Shown: one piece after another, positions 44,771 to 54,013 of the stretch
How positions within the stretch are numbered: the stretch's first letter is position 1
Layout of the letters: the number at the start of each line of letters is the position of its first letter
NCBI RefSeq assembly: GCF_002117935.1
Contig: NZ_BDJE01000026.1
Location: 1 to 64,000 of the forward strand
DNA length: 64,000 nucleotides
Source of the DNA: Nocardioides sp. PD653-B2
GTDB taxonomy: Bacteria > Actinomycetota > Actinomycetes > Propionibacteriales > Nocardioidaceae
Reading direction: 5' to 3'
The notes under the pieces: model-generated
What the model saw: the letters and a program-made list of their open reading frames with translations, nothing else
Database searches by the model: none
What the model was told of the DNA's origin: nothing
Program-made: the position numbers and the translations under genes

Positions 44771-45985
44771 CTGACGACGTCGGAGCAGGACCAGGCCCGG
44801 GTCGCCGAGCTCGGCAAGTACCAGGTGATCGAGCAGCCGCCCCGCAGCGACCTGGTTGCCGTGGTCGAGGTGGCAGCGCAGATGGCCGGTACGCCGATGG
44901 CGGCGATCAACCTGTTCACCGACATCGAGGAACACCCGGTCGTGACACACGGCTACGCCGCCGGGGTCCGTGCCCGGGAGAACTCGATGTGCAACGTCCT
45001 GCTGGACCTCGAGCACCCGGTGGTCGTGCCCGACGCCAGCAAGGACGAGCGTTTCAAGAACAGTCCCAACGTCGACGGCACCGCCGGTTCCGTCCGGTTC
45101 TACGCCTCCCATCCCCTCATCACCCCGCAGGGGGTCACGATCGGGGCGTTGTGCGTCTTCGATACGAAGCCGCGCACCATGAGCGGCGAGCAGGCGCATG
45201 CCCTGGGGGCATTGGCTGAGCGGGCGGTCGACCTGCTCGAACTGGAGTTGCGCACCCGCGAGCTCAGCGGCACGGTGGCAGAACTCGAGTCGGCTCAGGC
45301 GGAGCTCCGCCGCTCCAACGAGCGGCTGACCGCCTTCGCAGGCCAGGTGAGCCATGACCTGCGCAATCCGTTGACGGCGGTGACGATGGCGCTGCGGATG
45401 ATCGATGATGCAGTCGGGAGCGAGGGGCTCACCGGCGACGCCCTCGACGACATCGGGTGGTTGGTCACGCGCGCGATCGGCGGCGCGAACAGGATGGAGC
45501 GCCTGATCGACGACCTGCTGACCTTCGCGCGTCTGGGCGGTGAACTCGTCCGGGTCCCGGTCGATCTCTCTGCGGTGGCCGCTGCGGTGGTCGAAGACCT
45601 GGCGGTTGCGTTGCTCGGCGCCACCGTCGAGGTGCGTGACCTCCCCACGGTCACCGGTGACCCCGTGCAGCTGGGGGCCGTGGTGCAGAACCTGATGGCG
45701 AACGCGGCCAAGTTCACCCGGCCCGGGGAGAAGGCGAACGTGCTGGTCGCCGCCTCCCGGATCGCCGGAGGTTGGCGGGTCGAGATCTCCGATCGTGGGC
45801 CGGGGATCGCGGAGGCAGATCGTGAGCGGGTCTTCGAGCCGCTGGCACGAGTCGATGACGACGTCGAGGGTTCGGGGATCGGCCTGACGACGTGTCGGCG
45901 CATCGTGGAGGCGCATGGGGGTCAGATCGGTGTGACGTCTTCTCCGTGGGGTGGCACGACGGCGTGGTTCGAACTGCCGGACTGA
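44771..45985 (+). CDS. GAF-domain sensor histidine kinase
   Basis: A 404-aa cytosolic kinase if it starts at CTG 44771: GAF domain (~10-155, with M-C-N-V-L and the A-S-H-P-L-I-T-P-Q-G block), a coiled coil, HisKA V-S-H-D-L-R-N-P-L near residue 195, and a HATPase with N-L-M-A-N-A-A-K-F, D-R-G-P-G-I and G-S-G-I-G-L-T-T-C. The start is the problem. No ATG, GTG or TTG occurs in frame between the GAF domain and sequence overlapping the upstream gene; AAGGAAGG lies 7 nt before CTG 44771, so a rare CTG start is my choice. The alternative is ATG 44498, which overlaps the previous gene by 179 bp. Confidence 0.82.
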   Translation: MTTSEQDQARVAELGKYQVIEQPPRSDLVAVVEVAAQMAGTPMAAINLFTDIEEHPVVTHGYAAGVRARENSMCNVLLDLEHPVVVPDASKDERFKNSPNVDGTAGSVRFYASHPLITPQGVTIGALCVFDTKPRTMSGEQAHALGALAERAVDLLELELRTRELSGTVAELESAQAELRRSNERLTAFAGQVSHDLRNPLTAVTMALRMIDDAVGSEGLTGDALDDIGWLVTRAIGGANRMERLIDDLLTFARLGGELVRVPVDLSAVAAAVVEDLAVALLGATVEVRDLPTVTGDPVQLGAVVQNLMANAAKFTRPGEKANVLVAASRIAGGWRVEISDRGPGIAEADRERVFEPLARVDDDVEGSGIGLTTCRRIVEAHGGQIGVTSSPWGGTTAWFELPD

Positions 45986-46101
45986 CGGGTGAGGGTTGGT
46001 GGCACGGTCTGAGGCTGACGCCGACCAGGTCGACGATCCGTTCGTGCGCAGCCGCCCACGGGTTGCACCCGCCGCCGGCCTGGATCAGCACATACGGTCG
46101 G

Positions 46102-46992
46102 CTACGCCGACGCGACGAGGCTGGCGACCGCGCGCTCGTCGCGCTCCCGCCGCCAGGCCAGGAGGGCGACCCGCGCGGTGACGGCGATCGCCAGCAGGAT
46201 CAGGACGGCGTCGATCCAGCCCGGGAGCCCGCCGAGTGCGGCGACGATCGTGACCACGTTGACCACGATCACCAGGGCGCCGACCATGGTGCCCATCGGC
46301 GCGTGCGGCAGGCGACCCGCCAGCCGCGCCGCGATCGGGGCCATGATGACGCCACCGAACATCAGGCCGATCACGGGCAGCCACGGGATGCCGTGCTGGG
46401 CGGCCCCGGTGAGGAAGCCGGACGAGACGGAGACCGCGACCAGGAACTCGGCGGCGTTGACCGTGCCGACGACCTTGCGCGGCTCGTGGCGGGTGACGGT
46501 CATCAGGCTGGGGGTCACGACAGGACCCCATCCGCCGCCACCCGTGGCGTCGACGAAGCCGCCGAGCAGGCCGATCGGTGCGAGCCAGCGCGCGGTGTGG
46601 CCGTTCCTCGGCGTCGGGATCAGCCTGATGCCGAGGCCGAACCGGGCGAAGATCACCAGGCCGAAGAAGATCAGCAGTCCCGACATCCCCGCCTTCGCCG
46701 AGGCGAGACTGATGTTGGTGAGGACGACTGCTCCCAGGAAGCCCCCCACCACGCCGGGCAGGGCGACGCGAAGCAGCACCGCCTTGTCGACGTTGCCCTC
46801 ACGCCAGTGCGACAGTCCGCTGATGAGCGTCGTGGGCAGCTTGGCCGCGTGCGTCGCAGCGCTGGCGGTGACCGGGGCGACCCCCATGAACAGCAGCACC
46901 GTGGCCGAGGTGACGCCGAACCCCATACCCAGGGTGCCGTCGACGAGCTGGGCAACCCCACCCGCCAGGGCGAAGGCCAGGACGATCCACAT
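46102..46992 (-). CDS. TauE/SafE family sulfite exporter-like permease
   Basis: A 296-aa membrane protein with about eight hydrophobic segments in two homologous halves. Each half has the TSUP motif: G-T-L-G-M-G-F-G near residue 18 and A-T-G-G-G-G-W-G-P near 150. The family exports sulfite, sulfoacetate or organosulfur anions, though several members import. The upstream ~290 bp up to ssrA contain no gene. There is no regulator beside it. The C-terminus is Arg-rich and cytoplasmic. Confidence 0.9.
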   Translation of the reverse strand: MWIVLAFALAGGVAQLVDGTLGMGFGVTSATVLLFMGVAPVTASAATHAAKLPTTLISGLSHWREGNVDKAVLLRVALPGVVGGFLGAVVLTNISLASAKAGMSGLLIFFGLVIFARFGLGIRLIPTPRNGHTARWLAPIGLLGGFVDATGGGGWGPVVTPSLMTVTRHEPRKVVGTVNAAEFLVAVSVSSGFLTGAAQHGIPWLPVIGLMFGGVIMAPIAARLAGRLPHAPMGTMVGALVIVVNVVTIVAALGGLPGWIDAVLILLAIAVTARVALLAWRRERDERAVASLVASA

Positions 46993-47165
46993 GAGTACTC
47001 ATCTCGTACGATTCAACAGTCGCGCTAGTCTACAAGGATAGGTGAATTACCAACCAATCGACGCAGCCACCTCCGTGCCTTGCTCACCCGGTCGGCCAGA
47101 GCTCGAGACCACGCAGGAGTCCCCTCCCGCGGGGCGTCGCCGACGCCCGCAGACAGAGCACGAAA

Positions 47166-47191
47166 GCCGCGCCGACGGGTGTCGGAGCGGC
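47166..47191 (-). terminator. Hairpin downstream of tmRNA
   Basis: On the minus strand GCCGCTCCGAC-ACCC-GTCGGCGCGGC folds into an 11-bp stem with one mismatch, followed by TTTCGT. It lies 93 bp past the mature tmRNA 3' end in the direction of transcription and is the best terminator candidate for ssrA. It also lies upstream of the TauE/SafE gene. Confidence 0.55.
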
Positions 47192-47283
47192 TCTCGTTCA
47201 AGAGGGCTGGCTCTCGGTGGGGCGACCCACCGGGACCGGCAATTCTGCGAAGAATTCGCGATCAATCTGCGAAGACCTCGTCG

Positions 47284-47651
47284 TGGAGCTGGCGGGAATC
47301 GAACCCGCGTCCTCGAGCGTCGAACCAGGTCTTCTCCGGGTGCAGTCTGCATTGACGCTTTTCTCGGCCCCGGGGCTCGCACAGACACGTCCCCGACAGG
47401 CTCAGTCAGGAAAAAGTCCCGCTCACCCCTCCTGACAGGAGATGAGCAGCAAGTCTCCTAGATGACACACGGACCCGGGACGGAGACGGATGCCCGGACG
47501 TGCGCTTCGATCACTGCTCAGGCAGCGAGAGCGAAGGAACTGCGATTGGTGTTGGCAGTTATAGGTTTCCAGCGATCGTTTACGAGATGACGCTGGCTTC
47601 TCGACCCGCTTCCCCTGGAACTAACGTCCCAAGTCGAAACCGATCAGCCCC
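47284..47651 (-). ncRNA. ssrA: tmRNA
   Basis: Transfer-messenger RNA, 368 nt. The 5' end GGGGCTGATCGGTTTCGAC pairs with the 3' CAGCTCC in the tRNA-like acceptor stem (one G-U), and the T arm GCGGG-TTCGATT-CCCGC is present. CCA is not encoded. The tag frame at 47518-47556 reads ANTNRSSFALAA then TGA, so stalled proteins would be tagged AANTNRSSFALAA, ending in the Clp degron ALAA. Together with SmpB, encoded about 1 kb away on the same strand, it rescues stalled ribosomes. Confidence 0.96.
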
Positions 47652-47729
47652 TCTTGAGTTGTGAGTCCAGTCTACGGGTCGGTGGTGCTGGGACCTAAGT
47701 GGTTCCGAGACGGTTGCTGCGCAACCTCC

Positions 47730-48614
47730 TCAACCACCGATGCCGAAGAGTCGGGCTCCGTTGTTCCAACACACGTCGCGCAGCCAGTGTTCCCCGAGGT
47801 CGAGGCGGGCGAGGCTCTCGAGCTGGTGGGCGTAGGGGTAGGGGATGGTCGGGAAGTCGGTGCCGAGCAGCACCTTGTGCTGGAGGTCGACCAGCCGCGG
47901 CAGCAGCTCGACCGGGTAGGGCTGCGGCCAGAAGTCGGTGAAGACCATCGTGGTGTCGAGGCAGACCCGCTCGTGGGTCTCGGCCAGCTCGAGGAACTCG
48001 ACGAGATCGGGTGCGCCCATGTGGGCGATCACCGCGGCCAGCCGGGGGTAGCGCGCCAGGACCCGGGCCATGGGTGCCGGGCCGGTGAAGTCGTTGCCGA
48101 CCGGGGCCCCGCCGGCGTGGATCACGATGGGTGTGCCGGCGTCCTCGAGCATGCCCCAGACCGGGTCGAGGAGCGGGTCGTCGAGGTGGAACTCCCCCAC
48201 CTGCACGTGCACCTTGAAGATCTCGACGCCGCCGGCGACCAGGCCCTCGACGTACGCAGCCGCCTCGGGCTCGGGGTAGAAGGTCGCCGACCAGAGGGAC
48301 TCGGGGACGTCGCGCTTGAAGTCGGCCGCCCAGTCGTTGAGGAACGTTGCAACCCCGGGCTTGTGGGCGTAGGGCAGGGTCGGGAAGCGGCGCACGCCCA
48401 TCGCCCGGAGCAGCTCGACCCGCTCCTCGATCGACTGGCGGTAGCGGATCGGCCACTCCCGCCCGATCTTCGGCCCGGCGGCGTCGAAGACGGCGTACAC
48501 CGCGCGCTGGATCGACGGCGGCAGGAAGTGGGTGTGCACGTCGAAGAGCCCCGGGAGGCCGAGCGACTCCCAGAACCGGCGTACGTCGGGAACGTCGGCG
48601 TGAGGGTCGGTCAA
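47730..48614 (-). CDS. Amidohydrolase-2 family protein
   Basis: A 294-aa metal-dependent TIM-barrel hydrolase of the amidohydrolase_2 group. The metal motif D-V-H-T-H-F appears near residue 25; later ligands are H in V-I-H-A-G-G and D in L-L-G-T-D-F-P near 256. Related enzymes decarboxylate or hydrolyse aromatic or lactone substrates. ATG 48614 overlaps the smpB stop by 4 bp, an unusual partner for smpB, and the next gene downstream is ssrA. The substrate is not known. Confidence 0.87.
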   Translation of the reverse strand: MTDPHADVPDVRRFWESLGLPGLFDVHTHFLPPSIQRAVYAVFDAAGPKIGREWPIRYRQSIEERVELLRAMGVRRFPTLPYAHKPGVATFLNDWAADFKRDVPESLWSATFYPEPEAAAYVEGLVAGGVEIFKVHVQVGEFHLDDPLLDPVWGMLEDAGTPIVIHAGGAPVGNDFTGPAPMARVLARYPRLAAVIAHMGAPDLVEFLELAETHERVCLDTTMVFTDFWPQPYPVELLPRLVDLQHKVLLGTDFPTIPYPYAHQLESLARLDLGEHWLRDVCWNNGARLFGIGG

Positions 48615-49087
48615 TCCATGCCCTTGGCCCGGCGGCCGATGGCCTGCTCGGTCTCACGGGTGGCCTGCCGCTCGGCCAGCGCGTGGCGCTTGTCCCACGA
48701 CTTCTTGCCCTTGGCGAGCGCGATCTCGACCTTGGCCCGGCCGTCGAGGAAGTAGATCGCGAGCGGGATGACGGTGAGGCCCTTCTCGTTGACCCGGCGC
48801 TCGATCTTGTCGATCTCGGTCCGGTTGAGCAGCAGCTTGCGCTTGCGGCGGGCGGAGTGGTTGGTCCAGGTGCCCTGGGTGTACTCCGGGATGTGCACGC
48901 CGTGCAGCCACGCCTCGTGGCCCTCGATGTCGACGAACCCGTCGACCAGGGAGGCCCGACCCTGGCGCAGCGACTTCACCTCGGTGCCCATCAGCACCAT
49001 GCCCGCCTCGAAGGTGTCCTCGATGAGGTAGTCGTGCCGCGCCTTCTTGTTCTGCGCGATCAGCTTGCGCCCCGTCTCCTTGGCCAT
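48611..49087 (-). CDS. smpB: SsrA-binding protein SmpB
   Basis: A 158-aa RNA-binding protein that brings tmRNA to stalled ribosomes. The family blocks are complete: [34 protein letters not shown], and the basic C-terminal tail [10 protein letters not shown] that reaches the decoding centre. Upstream lies the 32-bp repeat array, and the M23-ftsX-ftsE genes are further upstream on the same strand. The amidohydrolase follows with an overlap. Confidence 0.97.
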   Translation of the reverse strand: MAKETGRKLIAQNKKARHDYLIEDTFEAGMVLMGTEVKSLRQGRASLVDGFVDIEGHEAWLHGVHIPEYTQGTWTNHSARRKRKLLLNRTEIDKIERRVNEKGLTVIPLAIYFLDGRAKVEIALAKGKKSWDKRHALAERQATRETEQAIGRRAKGMD

Positions 49088-49121
49088 CCCACCATTCTCT
49101 CAGGAGCCACAACCGCAATGC

Positions 49122-49449
49122 CGAGTCGGCGCCAGTTTCCCGCACCAGCCCGGCGAGTCGGCGCCAGTTTCCCGCACCAGCCCAGCGAGTCGGCGCCAGT
49201 TTCCCGCACCAGCCCGGCGAGTCGGCGCCAGTTTCCCGCACCAGCCCAGCGAGTCGGCGAGAGTTTCCGGAAACTGGCGCCGACTCGGGGAGTCCTCCAT
49301 GGAAACTGGCGCCGACTCGGCGGGTCCTCCAAGGAAACTGGCGCCGGCTCGGCGGGTCCTCCAAGGAAACTGGCGCCGGCTCGGCGGGTCCTCCAAGGAA
49401 ACTGGCGCCGACTCGGGGAGTCCTCCAAGGAAACTGGCGCCGGCTCGGC
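49122..49449. repeat. Mirrored 32-bp minisatellite array
   Basis: Two sets of 32-bp repeats face each other. Left set: units start at 49122, 49154, 49186, 49218 and 49250, each opening with CGAGTCGGCGCCAGTTTCC. Right set: units start at 49269, 49301, 49333, 49365, 49397 and 49429, each opening with GGAAACTGGCGCCGACTCGG or its GGCTCGG variant. The 18-bp core GAGTCGGCGCCAGTTTCC is therefore inverted between the sets, while the 13-14 bp linkers differ between sets (CGCACCAGCCCRG left, GTCCTCCAA right) but are constant within each. The inner units are joined at TTTCCGGAAA. It fills the M23-smpB gap, ending next to the M23 stop codon. Confidence 0.95.
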
Positions 49450-50709
49450 TCAGAGCCAGTTCATCGGGTCCACGGCGGTGCCGTTGACGAGGATCGTGAA
49501 GTGGAGGTGGCAGCCGGTCGACCAGCCGGTCGAGCCGACGTAGCCGACGACCTCGCCCTGCTGGACGCGGTCGCCGACGCCGACGCGGTAGCCGCTGGCG
49601 TGGTTGTAGACGGCGGTGACGTTCTTGCCGTTGATCTGGCCGAGGCTGAGGTAGAGCCGGTTGCCGTAGACGTCGGACCAGTACTGCGCGATCACGGTCC
49701 CGCCGGCGATGGCCCGCATGCCCTCGCCGCAGGCGACCCCGAAGTCGGTGCCGTCGTGCAGGCCCCAGTAGTGGTAGATCGGGTGCATCCGGTAGCCGAA
49801 CGGCGAGGTGACCGGTCCGGTGACCGGCGGGATGAAGAGCCCGTTCGTGGAGCCGGTGTAGCCGCCCTTGGCGCGCCGCGCGGCGGCCAGGATGAGCTGC
49901 TTGATGTGGTTCTCCCGGCGCTTGGCCTCCTGCAGGTCGCGGAGGTCCTGCCGGCGCGCCTGGGTGGCGTCCGCCCGGGCGTCGCGCCGGGTCCCGACCA
50001 GCGTGAGCACGGCGTTCTTGGCATCGCGCGCATCGCTGTGGAGCTGCTCCATGGTGACCAGGTGCTCGGCCGCAGCCTCGCGCTGCACCTCGACATCGTC
50101 GCGGGCGGACTCGACCTCGTTCTCGCGGACCTGGAGGAGGACCTCGGCGGCGTGCAGGTCGTCGTACGCGCGGGCCTCACGACCCACGACGACGTCGCTG
50201 AACTCCGACTGCCGGGTGAGGTCGGCGGTGTCCTGGGACTCCAGGAGGGTGGCGAAGGCGAGCAGCTGCGGGTCGCCCTGCTCGTAGATGTCGGTGACGG
50301 TGTCGGTGAGCCGGAGCCGCTGGTCGGCGAGCGCCGACTGGCCCTGCTCGAGGTCCGACTGGGCAGTGTCGAGCTTCGCCTCGGCGGCCTGGAGCTGGGC
50401 CTGCATCTCCTGGTCGCGGAGCTCGGCGGCCTCCAGCTTCGCGGTCGCCACGGTGTACGCCGCGCGGGCGTCCGACAGCTCGCGGACCGCCTTCTCGAGA
50501 GCGGCCTGGGTGGCGCGCAGCCGCGAGCTCGACTCGTCGAGGTCGTGCTGGGCGTGCTTGATCTGCGACTGGGCCTGCTTCTGCTGGTGCCTCAGGTCCT
50601 TGCCGTCGCTGGCAAACGCCTGGGGTAGCGCCAGCGCACCGACCACCAGCGAACTCACGGCACAGGCCGTGAGCAGGCGGCGGCGTGCGGTACGGGGGAA
50701 GATACGCAC
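49450..50709 (-). CDS. Coiled-coil M23 peptidase (FtsEX-linked cell-wall hydrolase)
   Basis: A 419-aa exported protein. A signal peptide (~1-34) leads to long coiled coils (~38-130 and ~180-275) and a C-terminal LytM/M23 domain (~295-419). Zinc ligands are H and D in L-H-D-G-T-D-F-G and H in C-H-L-H-F; the H-x-H is intact. The order ftsE-ftsX-M23 and the coiled-coil architecture match EnvC and RipC, the periplasmic partners driven by FtsEX in peptidoglycan splitting. An intact active site suggests a hydrolase itself rather than only an activator. The stop codon abuts the repeat array. Confidence 0.9.
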   Translation of the reverse strand: MRIFPRTARRRLLTACAVSSLVVGALALPQAFASDGKDLRHQQKQAQSQIKHAQHDLDESSSRLRATQAALEKAVRELSDARAAYTVATAKLEAAELRDQEMQAQLQAAEAKLDTAQSDLEQGQSALADQRLRLTDTVTDIYEQGDPQLLAFATLLESQDTADLTRQSEFSDVVVGREARAYDDLHAAEVLLQVRENEVESARDDVEVQREAAAEHLVTMEQLHSDARDAKNAVLTLVGTRRDARADATQARRQDLRDLQEAKRRENHIKQLILAAARRAKGGYTGSTNGLFIPPVTGPVTSPFGYRMHPIYHYWGLHDGTDFGVACGEGMRAIAGGTVIAQYWSDVYGNRLYLSLGQINGKNVTAVYNHASGYRVGVGDRVQQGEVVGYVGSTGWSTGCHLHFTILVNGTAVDPMNWL

Positions 50710-50764
50710 CGGTATGCCTTCACGTGTTCGGGGAAGTGAACCCGTCGACGGTAACCCGCGCCGA

Positions 50765-51676
50765 TCAGACTTTGAGGTATTTGCGCGTCAACACGAGTGT
50801 CGGAAGCAGCGTCAGCAGCGGACCGAGGATCGCGACGACGATCGCGGCGACCCAGAACTCCTGCAGCCCGATCCACGGGATGAACCCCACGAGGTCCTCC
50901 AGCTGCCCGTGCACGCCGAACCACATGAACGCGCCGAGCGCCCCGACGGCAACCGCCACCGACACCGCGGCGGTGACCACCGCCTCCATCAGGAACGGCA
51001 GCGCGATGTAGAGGGTCGAGGCACCGACCAGCCGCATGATGCCGATCTCCCGGCGCCGCGCAAAGGCCGCGAGCCGGATGGTGTTGGCGACCAGCAGCAG
51101 GGCCGCCAGGACGAGGAACGCCGCGATGCCGAGCGCCCCCTTCTGCATGACGTCGAGGCCCTGGATGACCGGGCCGACGATCTTGCGCTGGTCGCGCACG
51201 CTGGAGACGCCGTCGAGACCGATGATCGCGCTCTCGATCCCTTCGTACTCGTCGGGGTCCTTGAGCGTGATCCAGTACGACTCGGGCATGTCGTCGGCGG
51301 TCGCCGCCGGGTTGGGCCCCTCGAACTTGTCGGCACCCAGGAGGTCCTTGATCTTCTCGAAGGCCTCCTCCTTCGACTCGTAGCGGTAGTCGTCGACCTC
51401 GCGGTTGTTCTTCATCTCCTCGACGATGCGGTCCTTCTGCGACTGGGTGACCTCCGTCGTACAACTCGGGTTGTCGTCGCGGGCCTTGCAGAGGAACGCC
51501 GTGATCTGCAGCTCGGAGCCCCACTGCTGCGCGGCCTTGTCGGCCTGCTGGTGCAGCAGCACGCCGAGTCCGACGAGGGTCAGGGAGACGAAGAGGGTCA
51601 GGATCACCGCGAGGTGCATCGACAGGTTGCGACGCAGGCCCTGGCCGAGCTCGGAGAAGACGTAACGCAGCTGCAT
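50765..51676 (-). CDS. ftsX: Cell division protein FtsX
   Basis: A 303-aa permease-like protein with the FtsX layout: TM1 near residues 22-45, an extracellular domain (~46-170) with two cysteines (F-L-C-K-A-R and S-C-T-T-E) that could form a disulfide, and TM2-4 at ~178-200, ~225-250 and ~270-295. The R-Q-E/R-R-R-E-I-G-I-M-R-L-V-G motif after TM2 is the family coupling helix. With FtsE it signals cell-wall hydrolases, here most likely the M23 protein. It lies 40 bp downstream of ftsE. Confidence 0.95.
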   Translation of the reverse strand: MQLRYVFSELGQGLRRNLSMHLAVILTLFVSLTLVGLGVLLHQQADKAAQQWGSELQITAFLCKARDDNPSCTTEVTQSQKDRIVEEMKNNREVDDYRYESKEEAFEKIKDLLGADKFEGPNPAATADDMPESYWITLKDPDEYEGIESAIIGLDGVSSVRDQRKIVGPVIQGLDVMQKGALGIAAFLVLAALLLVANTIRLAAFARRREIGIMRLVGASTLYIALPFLMEAVVTAAVSVAVAVGALGAFMWFGVHGQLEDLVGFIPWIGLQEFWVAAIVVAILGPLLTLLPTLVLTRKYLKV

Positions 51677-51716
51677 GAAGGGTGAGGCTCTTTTCGATCG
51701 GGTCGGGTGGGCCGGC

Positions 51717-52406
51717 TCAGTGCTGGAAGCCGTAGATGCCCTGTGCCTGGTCGCGGACGACGCGGCCGTCGTCGAGCTCGATGACGCGCTTGCGCATCTG
51801 GTCGACGATGCCGGCGTCGTGGGTCGCCATCAGCACCGTGGTGCCGGTGCGGTTGATCCGGTCGAGCAGCTTCATGATCCCGACCGACGTGGTCGGGTCG
51901 AGGTTGCCGGTGGGCTCGTCGGCGATCAGGATCATCGGCCGGTTGACGAAGGCCCGGGCGATCGCGACGCGCTGCTGCTCGCCGCCGGACAGCTCGTCGG
52001 GCATCCGGTCGCCCTTGCCCTCCAGGCCCACGAGCTCGAGGGTCTCGGGGACGACCCGGTTGATCTCGGAGCGGGAGCGGCCGATCACCTGGAGCGCGAA
52101 GGCGACGTTCTCGCTGACGGTCTTGTTGGGCAGCAGGCGGAAGTCCTGGAAGACGGTGCCGATCTGGCGTCGCATCCGCGGCACCTTCCAGCTGGCGAGC
52201 CGGTTGACCTCCTTGCCCGCGACGTAGACCCGCCCGGACGTGGAGCGGTACTCCCGCAGCACCAGGCGCAGGAACGTCGACTTGCCGGAGCCCGAGGTGC
52301 CGACGAGGAAGACGAACTCGCCCTTCTCGATGTCGACCGACACCTGGTCGAGGGCGGCCCTCGACTGGCCGGGGTAGGTCTTGACGACCTTTTCGAAGCG
52401 GATCAC
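51717..52406 (-). CDS. ftsE: Cell division ATP-binding protein FtsE
   Basis: A 229-aa ABC ATPase. Walker [10 protein letters not shown] near residue 36, signature L-S-G-G-E-Q-Q-R near 139, Walker [13 protein letters not shown] near 160. Length matches FtsE exactly. I chose GTG 52406 since V-I-R-F-E-K-V begins the family alignment and a TACCCT box ends 7 nt upstream. It heads ftsE-ftsX-M23. Upstream, prfB lies 1.7 kb away, close to the prfB-ftsE-ftsX-smpB order usual in actinobacteria. Confidence 0.96.
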   Translation of the reverse strand: MIRFEKVVKTYPGQSRAALDQVSVDIEKGEFVFLVGTSGSGKSTFLRLVLREYRSTSGRVYVAGKEVNRLASWKVPRMRRQIGTVFQDFRLLPNKTVSENVAFALQVIGRSRSEINRVVPETLELVGLEGKGDRMPDELSGGEQQRVAIARAFVNRPMILIADEPTGNLDPTTSVGIMKLLDRINRTGTTVLMATHDAGIVDQMRKRVIELDDGRVVRDQAQGIYGFQH

Positions 52407-52468
52407 CCGATCGAGGGTAGACGGTGGCCCCAGCTGCTCCACGGATCCGGCACCGTATGTTGGAGCAC

Positions 52469-53068
52469 ATGCTCCTGCGTGCCATGGCCGCCGTGCTCGC
52501 GACCCTGGCCGCCGCGGCCGCGCTCACCGGCTGCGACGACCAGGAGCAGCCGGAGGAGCCGACACCGTCGGCCGTCAGCACCCCCTTGACGGACTTCTCC
52601 ACCGACGACATCACGATCACCCGGGCCGACTTCTGCTCCCGGGTGGCGCCGAACGCCGTCGAGGAGGCGCTCGGCGGCACCGCGGAGTCGTCGGAGACCT
52701 ATGCGAACGGCGACCGGGCGCGGGTCGCGGCCGGCGTCCACGACGTCGCCCACGAGTACGGCTGCACCTGGAAGGCCGCGGACGGCACGGTCGCCCGGGC
52801 CTGGGTCTTCGCTCCCCCGGTCACCGTCGAGCAGGCCGGCGCGCTCCGGAAGGCCGCCACCGGCAAGGGGTGCCGGCCCCTCCGGGGCGCGCCCGCGTAC
52901 GGCGACCCGTCGGTGGCGGTGCGCTGCGGCTCGGAGACGTCGTTCCACGGGCTCTTCGGCGACGCCTGGCTGTCGTGCTCGGTCGAGGCGGCCGGGGGCG
53001 ACCGCACGGCGCTGCTCGACCGGACCGGCCGGTGGTGCGTGACGGTCGCCCAGGCCGCCGCGGCCTGA
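52469..53068 (+). CDS. DUF3558-like lipoprotein
   Basis: A 199-aa exported lipoprotein: signal and lipobox L-T-G-C at about residue 20, then a Glu/Pro linker. Five later cysteines (D-F-C-S-R, Y-G-C-T-W, K-G-C-R-P, V-R-C-G-S, L-S-C-S-V, W-C-V) suggest disulfides outside the membrane. The pattern resembles actinobacterial DUF3558 lipoproteins, a family of unknown function. ATG 52469 has GGAG upstream but short spacing; ATG 52457 is also possible. It converges with the MpaB-type gene with 3 bp between stops. Confidence 0.75.
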   Translation: MLLRAMAAVLATLAAAAALTGCDDQEQPEEPTPSAVSTPLTDFSTDDITITRADFCSRVAPNAVEEALGGTAESSETYANGDRARVAAGVHDVAHEYGCTWKAADGTVARAWVFAPPVTVEQAGALRKAATGKGCRPLRGAPAYGDPSVAVRCGSETSFHGLFGDAWLSCSVEAAGGDRTALLDRTGRWCVTVAQAAAA

Positions 53069-53071
53069 TCG

Positions 53072-53971
53072 CTACGCGGGTGTCGTGTCCCGCGCCGCGT
53101 GGGTGACCGGGCAGCCCCGCACGCCCGGGACCGGGAAGGTGCCGAGCTGCTCCACGTCGTAGCCGTCGGGGTAGCTGCGGATCCAGGAGATGTCCTCGAC
53201 CTGCTTGGGCCTGCGGCGCGCCGGGAAGGCGCGCAGGGCCACGCCGCGGGCCTTGAGGGCGGCCCGGCTCGCCCGCTGCACGGCCACGGGCGGGGCGTCG
53301 TACCGGAACGCGTCGCGCAGCGGCTGGTCCATGAGGGCCTGGGCGAAGAGGCCGGCCGGGCGGCGGACCGGTCGGGCGTAGAACGTCTTCATCAGCGCCA
53401 GGGTCGAGTCGGCGACGCGCCGGGCGCCCGCGTCGAACGCGAAGTGCTCGGCCTCGTAGGAGTCCATCAGCTCCTCGAAGCCCGCGTAGGTCTCCGGGAC
53501 GTCCTTGATGTTCATGTGCCGGCCGAGCGCCCGGTAGTAGTGCACCGACGCCTCGACCTCGTGGGCCGTCATCGGGCGCTTGCCGTAGTCGTCGAGCCAG
53601 CGCTTGGGCACGACGACGAAGGTGCTCAGCACGTAGCGGAACTCGTGGTCGGGGATGTCGTAGGCGCGGTGCATCGCGTTGATCCGGCGGATCGCGGCCT
53701 TCGACTCCGGGTGGTCGAAGCCGAGCCGGGTCGGGGGCTCGAGCAGCAGCGCGGTGTCGTCGTACCGCCGCTGGACGTCGCCGGTGAACTCCCCCGTCGC
53801 ATCGAGCAGCCGGCCGATGCCGGGCACGGCGTAGGTGCGGAAGAGCGCGAAGCTGAGCGCCTGGTTCATGTCCCAGGGGAACTCGTGCATCACGACGTTG
53901 CGGTAGATCTCGACGAAGTCGGTCACCGGGTCGAGGGCGTCGTTCCGGACCTTCCAGTGGTCACGCTTCAT
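53072..53971 (-). CDS. Oxygenase MpaB family (DUF2236) protein
   Basis: A 299-aa alpha-helical protein of the latex-clearing/MpaB-type group. Family features are the N-terminal H-E-F-P-W-D-M-N-Q-A-L, L-F-R-T-Y-A-V-P, the R-I-N-A-M-H-R-A-Y block near residue 95 and Y-V-L-S-T-F-V-V. Members that bind heme use a conserved histidine in the M-H-R block. Reaction and substrate are unknown. TAGTTT ends 6 nt before the ATG, a leaderless-type promoter. It is a single gene. Confidence 0.88.
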   Translation of the reverse strand: MKRDHWKVRNDALDPVTDFVEIYRNVVMHEFPWDMNQALSFALFRTYAVPGIGRLLDATGEFTGDVQRRYDDTALLLEPPTRLGFDHPESKAAIRRINAMHRAYDIPDHEFRYVLSTFVVVPKRWLDDYGKRPMTAHEVEASVHYYRALGRHMNIKDVPETYAGFEELMDSYEAEHFAFDAGARRVADSTLALMKTFYARPVRRPAGLFAQALMDQPLRDAFRYDAPPVAVQRASRAALKARGVALRAFPARRRPKQVEDISWIRSYPDGYDVEQLGTFPVPGVRGCPVTHAARDTTPA

Positions 53972-54013
53972 GTCGCCAAACTAGAGCAGACCCGCCCACC
54001 GAGTCGCCATCTC

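Noticed and set aside
45892..47028. A 378-codon plus-strand frame opposite the TauE/SafE gene
   Set aside because: It is antisense to eight membrane segments with TSUP motifs and is highly charged, low-complexity sequence.
49122..49449. CRISPR array
   Set aside because: The 32-bp period and 18-bp conserved core look CRISPR-like, but the linkers are constant within each arm, the arms are inverted, and no cas gene is near.
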